A stretch of 8,656 nt of DNA from JBLNCE01 sp050260415 (GTDB taxonomy: Bacteria > Bacillota > UBA4882 > JAAYXC01). This document shows positions 5,773 to 8,656 of the stretch, piece by piece (within the stretch, counting starts at the first letter, position 1; every line of letters begins with the position of its first letter). Location: NCBI GenBank assembly GCA_050260415.1, contig JBLNCE010000017.1, positions 1 through 8,656 on the forward strand, in the 5' to 3' direction. The notes below the pieces were generated by a model. The model had not been told where the DNA came from, searched no databases, and saw only the letters and a program-made list of their open reading frames with translations. Position numbers and translations under genes: made by a program.

Positions 5773-6136
5773 TGGCCTTGCCTCCCTTGATCATGTCGAT
5801 GAGCTCGCTTGGGCTGAGGCCCAGGTTGCCGGCCTCGGCCAGGAGAGGCGCGACGAAGCGTCCGTAGAAAGCCTGCCTGCGCTTGGTGACGATCTTCTCC
5901 CTGGCCCCCGGGCTGACAAACATGCCGATGCCGCGCTTCTTGTAGATGATTCCCTCGTCAACCAGGAGATTGACCCCCCGGTTGGCGGTCGCCGGATTGA
6001 TCTTGAACTGGACGGCCGCTTCGTTGATCGAGGGGATGGGCGTCTCTTCCGGGAAGATCCCCTTCAGGATGCCGTCCTCGAGTTCCTCGGCGAACTGGAG
6101 GAAGATAGGTTTCTCCCCGTTCAGATCCAGCTGCAT
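5759..6136 (-). CDS. GntR family (YtrA subfamily) transcriptional regulator
   Basis: The product is 125 residues from ATG 6136, with GGAGGTGA (6141-6148 on the complementary strand) four bases away. Residues 8-76 form the GntR winged helix: PIFLQFAEELEDGI, then PSINEAAVQFKINPATANRG as helix-turn-helix, and EGIIYKKRGIGMFV as the wing. The C-terminal part (80-125) is only some 45 residues and has no ligand-binding FCD or UTRA domain, which defines the YtrA type. Such proteins repress their own operon and the attached ABC transporter, often until cell-wall-active compounds appear. Here a palindrome over the promoter supports autorepression. The 3' end overlaps the ATPase start. Confidence 0.92.
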   Translation of the reverse strand: MQLDLNGEKPIFLQFAEELEDGILKGIFPEETPIPSINEAAVQFKINPATANRGVNLLVDEGIIYKKRGIGMFVSPGAREKIVTKRRQAFYGRFVAPLLAEAGNLGLSPSELIDMIKGGKANGHD

Positions 6137-6177
6137 GCCATCACCTCCGGCTGGTTCGAATGTTAGTTAGTTAACCG

Positions 6178-6199
6178 GTTAGTTAATCATGTAACTAAC
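6178..6199 (-). promoter_or_regulatory. Palindromic operator of the GntR-ABC operon
   Basis: GTTAGTTA (6178-6185) and TAACTAAC (6192-6199) are exact inverted repeats with the spacer ATCATG. The palindrome touches the -10 box and covers the likely start site. A further half-site array, GTTAGTTAGTTAAC (6162-6175), and the palindrome TAACCGGTTA (6172-6181) lie next to it on the gene side, so more than one dimer could bind. The binding protein is inferred to be the GntR product. Confidence 0.7.
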
Positions 6200-6226
6200 T
6201 ATAAAGGAAAGGCGCGAGACTGTCAA
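6198..6226 (-). promoter_or_regulatory. Sigma-A promoter of the GntR-ABC operon
   Basis: Read on the minus strand, TTGACA (6226-6221) is followed by a 17-base spacer and TATAGT (6203-6198). Consensus -35, optimal spacing and a 5/6 -10 make this the best promoter in the window. It points at the regulator gene 60 bases away, and its -10 overlaps the palindromic operator. Confidence 0.85.
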
Positions 6227-6239
6227 GAGGGAGCGCGTA

Positions 6240-6267
6240 AAAAAGCTGGCCGTTCGGCGAGCTTTTT
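6240..6267. terminator. Hairpin with flanking A and T runs
   Basis: AAAAAGCT (6240-6247) pairs with AGCTTTTT (6260-6267). GCCG/CGGC extends the stem past one G-G mismatch, leaving a TT loop. The A-run and T-run make it look like a bidirectional intrinsic terminator. It sits just upstream of the ABC operon promoter and would shield it from minus-strand read-through. No plus-strand gene ends here. Confidence 0.5.
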
Positions 6268-6434
6268 GCGCGGTTATATGTACATGCATTTGGCGCGCGG
6301 CGGGCGTTTTGTAAAGAATTCCCGCCGGATTGGGAAAGATAGGACAGACGGTCTTTGTCCGGGCGGATCGGAATATAGATCCTCTGCCGGGACAGGCAAG
6401 ACCCGAGAGCCGGCGGTATGCCGCCGGGGAAGAG

Positions 6435-6890
6435 GTGGCGGTCCGAGTGGCGGCGGTACAGTTGAAGGGCAGAGCGGAGCTGATGCTGGCCGCGGCGTTG
6501 CTGGTCCTCCTGATCGAGGCCGGCCGGTCGCTCGCGGGCATACGGGGCCTTGGCTGGCTCTATCTCGTCGCGATCGCGCTGGTCCTCATGTTCATCTGGC
6601 CGGACTCCCAGCGCAGGCACGGACACCTGCTGCGCCTCTTCAAAGGGTGCGGCCTCTATGCCAGGATCGACGATCGCCTCATACTGCCGCGCGTGGTCAA
6701 GTACGACGGGCGTAGCGACAAGGCCGTATATATCCTGACTCTGCCGCCGGGTCTTTCGAGCAAGGATTTTGAGGCCAAGAACCTGGCCCTGTCCGAGGGG
6801 ATGAATGCAAAGGTGTCAACGAAGTTCGAGGACGGCAGGATTCTCATGCATATCGATCGAAGCACGCCGGTGGGCATGCGCAGTGGATGA
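6435..6890 (+). CDS. FtsK/TcpA-like N-terminal domain protein lacking the motor
   Basis: The frame is open from TTG 6330 to the stop at 6888-6890. I place the start at GTG 6435, with GGGGA four bases upstream, but 6447, 6465 and ATG 6483 are also possible. Two membrane helices follow (LMLAAALLVLLIEAG and LGWLYLVAIALVLMFIW), then a soluble region with GLYARIDDRLILPRVV, LPPGLSSKDFEAKN and EGMNAKV. This pattern is that of the part ahead of the ATPase in FtsK/SpoIIIE-type coupling proteins of conjugative elements (Tn916 Orf21/TcpA style). The Walker motor that should follow is absent: the protein stops and a terminator begins 27 bases later. It may be a truncated remnant or a stand-alone membrane protein. 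The family match is moderate, from pattern only. Confidence 0.6.
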   Translation: MAVRVAAVQLKGRAELMLAAALLVLLIEAGRSLAGIRGLGWLYLVAIALVLMFIWPDSQRRHGHLLRLFKGCGLYARIDDRLILPRVVKYDGRSDKAVYILTLPPGLSSKDFEAKNLALSEGMNAKVSTKFEDGRILMHIDRSTPVGMRSG

Positions 6891-6917
6891 CGTCATAATA
6901 CGGGTTTACAAGCTCTA

Positions 6918-6951
6918 AAAGCCCGTCGGATTTGATTTCCCGGCGGGCTTT
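6918..6951. terminator. Bidirectional intrinsic terminator between convergent genes
   Basis: AAAGCCCGTCGG (6918-6929) pairs with CCGGCGGGCTTT (6940-6951), with one G-T wobble and a ten-base loop. TTTATC follows on the plus strand, and the minus strand has TTTTAGAG after the stem. It serves the plus-strand FtsK-like gene ending at 6890 and the minus-strand PAP2-like gene ending at 6973. Confidence 0.88.
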
Positions 6952-6972
6952 ATCATTAGTTATCTACCCAGA

Positions 6973-7782
6973 TCAGATATTCGGGATGTGGATCACCTGC
7001 TCATACGGCGGAGGAGGTAGTTTGGCATGTAGGCCATTAATTATCGGATAATCAATTCTAACATTATCCATATCTTGGTGCCCTTCCAAAACTGCCGTCA
7101 CCAAGCTACCGATTTGGCGACCCAAACGTAATCCTTGTTCGAGATCGGCCGGGTAATGAACTCCCGCATATAAACGGGAAACCGTGCATTCCTCGGCCAA
7201 CTGCCCGAGGCGTTCAGCTTCGGGGGTAAAGAAATAGCTCAAAATCGCCTGGTAACAGCCGGCCACGACGGCGTGCCCCGCCGGATAGCTGGGATGTTTC
7301 GGGGTAGGTAGGATTGTGGTTAGGTTTTGGTCGAGTTGATTTGGCCGGGCGACATCCCATAGATATTTCAGATGCCAGGTAACGACCATTGCATCATTTG
7401 CTCCGGCTTGCGTCGCTCCCCAAATGCGTTCGGCCCAAGGGGAGCCGATATGATAAGCATCAATCAGGATATCGACAATCGGGACCCATTGCTTGGCGGC
7501 GGGACCCTCACCCCAGTATTTAGCGATCTTGATCTGGTCCTGGGTAATGCTATTCAGTACATTTTTCACCGCAGATAATTGCTCGTCAAAACTAAATGAA
7601 TCAGGTTGCCGGATGGCAAAAGAAATGGGGTTACCTTTTGCGTCGATGAATTCTCCGCTGGAATTGTGCCGTAAAAAGAAAGTGGGCCATGAACCGGCGC
7701 GTGCAGCAATGCTTGCCGGGACCCTTGTCTCCCCGGTATACGAAAGCTCCGACCATCGGCGCGGGATATTGATTTCCTCCAT
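6973..7782 (-). CDS. PAP2-superfamily / vanadium haloperoxidase-like protein
   Basis: The product is 269 residues from ATG 7782, with GGAG (7792-7789 on the minus strand) six bases upstream; an in-frame TTG at 7794 has no such site. All three PAP2 acid phosphatase/haloperoxidase motifs are present. They are K139-x6-R146-P147 (KYLWDVARP), SYPAGH (165-170, Ala replacing the Ser of PSGH, His170 catalytic) and S202-R203-x5-H209-x3-D213 (SRLYAGVHYPAD). These residues bind phosphate or vanadate; the length and the Ala in motif 2 fit the vanadium-dependent haloperoxidase-like branch, but the substrate cannot be told from sequence. There is no signal peptide or membrane helix, so it is probably cytoplasmic. 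It is transcribed alone toward the shared terminator. Confidence 0.85.
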   Translation of the reverse strand: MEEINIPRRWSELSYTGETRVPASIAARAGSWPTFFLRHNSSGEFIDAKGNPISFAIRQPDSFSFDEQLSAVKNVLNSITQDQIKIAKYWGEGPAAKQWVPIVDILIDAYHIGSPWAERIWGATQAGANDAMVVTWHLKYLWDVARPNQLDQNLTTILPTPKHPSYPAGHAVVAGCYQAILSYFFTPEAERLGQLAEECTVSRLYAGVHYPADLEQGLRLGRQIGSLVTAVLEGHQDMDNVRIDYPIINGLHAKLPPPPYEQVIHIPNI

Positions 7783-7984
7783 TTTGCACTCCAACCTTCC
7801 GAATCTTGTCCTGATAGATACAAAGCTGTCTCATTGTATGTAATCAGGTTCATTCAAATCAGCTTCTTTGAGCATGGAGTGCTAACGGGTGTTTTGCCGG
7901 ACTCAGGCTTGCCGGAACCGAGTCCTGCGGATTAACAATCAGCCGTCGCGTATGGCGTGTAATAGTCAGGGCGTGAGTTTGCCC

Positions 7985-8470
7985 TCAATCCTGCCCGCAA
8001 CGCATCCACCTCTCCGCCCAGAACGTCTTCGCCCGCAGCACGGCATAGGCCGGTACGGCGAAAAGAGAGCCCAGAACCCCAAAGAGCATGTAAGAAGCGA
8101 TCACGACGAAGAAGACCATGAGCGGGTGGATGTGCATCCGCGCTCCCTGCAGGCGCGGGGAGATCAGGTTGCCCTCCAGTTGCTGCACCGCCACGAGGAC
8201 GATGCAGACCTTGAGCAGCATGAGGGGACTTACGCCCAGCCCGATCAGGGCCGCGGGAATCGCGCCAAGAAAAGCGCCGAAGATGGGGATGAACGAGGTA
8301 ACCATCGTGATCGCGGCCAGGATGAACGAGTTGGGGAGGCCGATGACGAGATAGCCCAGGAAGGTCAGAACCCCGAGGATGGCGGCGATCATGAGCTGCC
8401 CCTGCATGTACGTGGCGAGGGTCTTGTCCGCGTGGCGGAGAAGGTCCTCGGCCCCGGCCCGGTAAAGACC
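7985..8470 (-). pseudogene. AI-2E family transporter, C-terminal fragment
   Basis: The frame ending at 7985 encodes the C-terminal half (about 160 residues, versus about 340-380 in a full protein) of a PF01594 (AI-2E/PerM/TqsA) membrane protein. Typical stretches are YMQGQLMIAAILGVLTFLGYLVIGLP, FIPIFGAFLGAIPAALIGL, VQQLEGNLISPRLQG, HPLMVFFVVIASYMLFGVLGSLFAVPAYAVL. About four membrane helices remain. Homology stops near the LYRAGAEDLL segment at about 8465; beyond it the open frame to 8569 runs into an insertion sequence and carries unrelated sequence. The N-terminal half is missing and could lie beyond the insertion, outside the window. The substrate is unknown; members have been linked to autoinducer-2 export or cation/proton exchange. 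Confidence 0.85.
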
Positions 8471-8656
8471 TGTGCCAAAAAAGAAGGCACAGATGCGAGG
8501 AAAAAAGGGCGGGAATGTCGAAGTATCAAGACAAGACGGATTGAAGGGAGTCAAATGGATTGGGTACATTCAGACCCTACCAAAGCGACCCGACCTTCCT
8601 CTTGCCATTGAGAGTCGGCGACCAGATCCCACGCGATGACGTCTCGTGGGTCATCC
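8470..8656 (+). mobile_element. Left end of an IS1182-like insertion sequence (partial)
   Basis: The element starts where AI-2E homology ends. CTGTGCC (8470-8476) and GGCACAG (8486-8492) form a perfect hairpin at the junction, which may be the element's terminal palindrome. A transposase start follows at 8560. The exact boundary is inferred; the other end lies beyond 8656, so inverted repeats and target duplication cannot be checked. Confidence 0.55.
8560..8656 (+). CDS. IS1182-like transposase, N-terminal fragment
   Basis: The frame after a stop at 8542-8544 reads GTFRPYQSDPTFLLPLRVGD and then QIPRDDVSWVI to the window edge. FRPY-x-x-[DE]-x-x-x-LLP, followed by an acidic [IL]P-x-[DE]-[DH] motif and a V/I-rich helix, is the hallmark N-terminus of IS1182/IS5-superfamily transposases. 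The TTG at 8560 is the likely start, with GAAGGGAG (8543-8550) nine bases upstream. Only 32 codons are visible, and the DDE catalytic domain would lie outside. The match is from family pattern only. Confidence 0.6.
   Translation, partial: MGTFRPYQSDPTFLLPLRVGDQIPRDDVSWVI

Noticed and set aside
5371..6170. Long plus-strand open frames opposite the ABC ATPase and GntR genes
   Set aside because: They are antisense shadows of two genes with clear family motifs and good ribosome-binding sites.
7889..8611. 240-codon plus-strand open frame
   Set aside because: It is antisense to the AI-2E fragment, rich in Arg/Asp/Gly as expected of a shadow frame, and ends across the IS junction.
8551..8656. Minus-strand open frame of 34 codons at the right edge
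   Set aside because: The plus-strand frame here matches a transposase N-terminus, so the minus frame is likely its complement.
1..8656. CRISPR array, tRNA or rRNA genes
   Set aside because: No regularly spaced direct repeats of CRISPR type, no tRNA cloverleaf with TTCRA arm and no rRNA stretch were seen on reading either strand.

Overview
The window looks like accessory DNA from a bacterium, with mixed base composition and a high load of mobile elements. The YtrA-type GntR regulator/ATPase/permease operon, the strong Shine-Dalgarno sites (GGAGGTGA, AGGAGGG), the TTG starts and the small five-helix membrane protein suggest a Firmicute, perhaps a moderately GC-rich clostridial (Peptococcaceae-like) lineage. 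That is inference from gene style only; no rRNA or taxonomic marker is present.

Left part (1-1261): two small same-strand genes alternate with three folded sites at about 106-235, 685-812 and 1187-1261. Each site begins with TAAC, has a GCATT motif a few bases on, folds into one or more stem-loops and ends with GTTA. Two of them share an apical loop (CGCGTCGC) whose closing pair covaries. The layout, one gene between successive sites, is what an integron cassette array looks like, although no integrase is visible. The genes encode a 111-residue protein with a C-terminal zinc ribbon and a DUF4160 protein carrying a compensated pair of frameshifts.

1254-2680: a decayed IS3-family element whose left inverted repeat overlaps the third site. 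OrfA is intact and carries an in-phase A_AAA_AAA slippery heptamer. OrfB has an internal deletion of roughly 70-80 codons and a later one-base deletion. After it come about 400 bases with no convincing gene, then a TTG-started small polytopic membrane protein (3080-3559), then about 600 bases holding two copies of a covarying palindromic repeat and a perfect 17-bp inverted repeat.

4172-6226: a minus-strand operon of GntR/YtrA regulator, ABC ATPase and ABC permease, with overlapping or near-abutting genes. It has a TTGACA-17-TATAGT promoter with a palindromic GTTAGTTA/TAACTAAC operator over the -10 and start region, so it is probably autoregulated and induced by an unknown ligand or cell-envelope stress.

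6240-8656: a plus-strand, motor-less FtsK/TcpA-like N-terminal domain ends at a bidirectional terminator shared with a convergent PAP2/haloperoxidase-type gene. Next is the C-terminal half of an AI-2E family (PF01594) membrane protein, broken near 8470. There a second insertion sequence begins, with the first 32 codons of an IS1182-like transposase running off the right edge.
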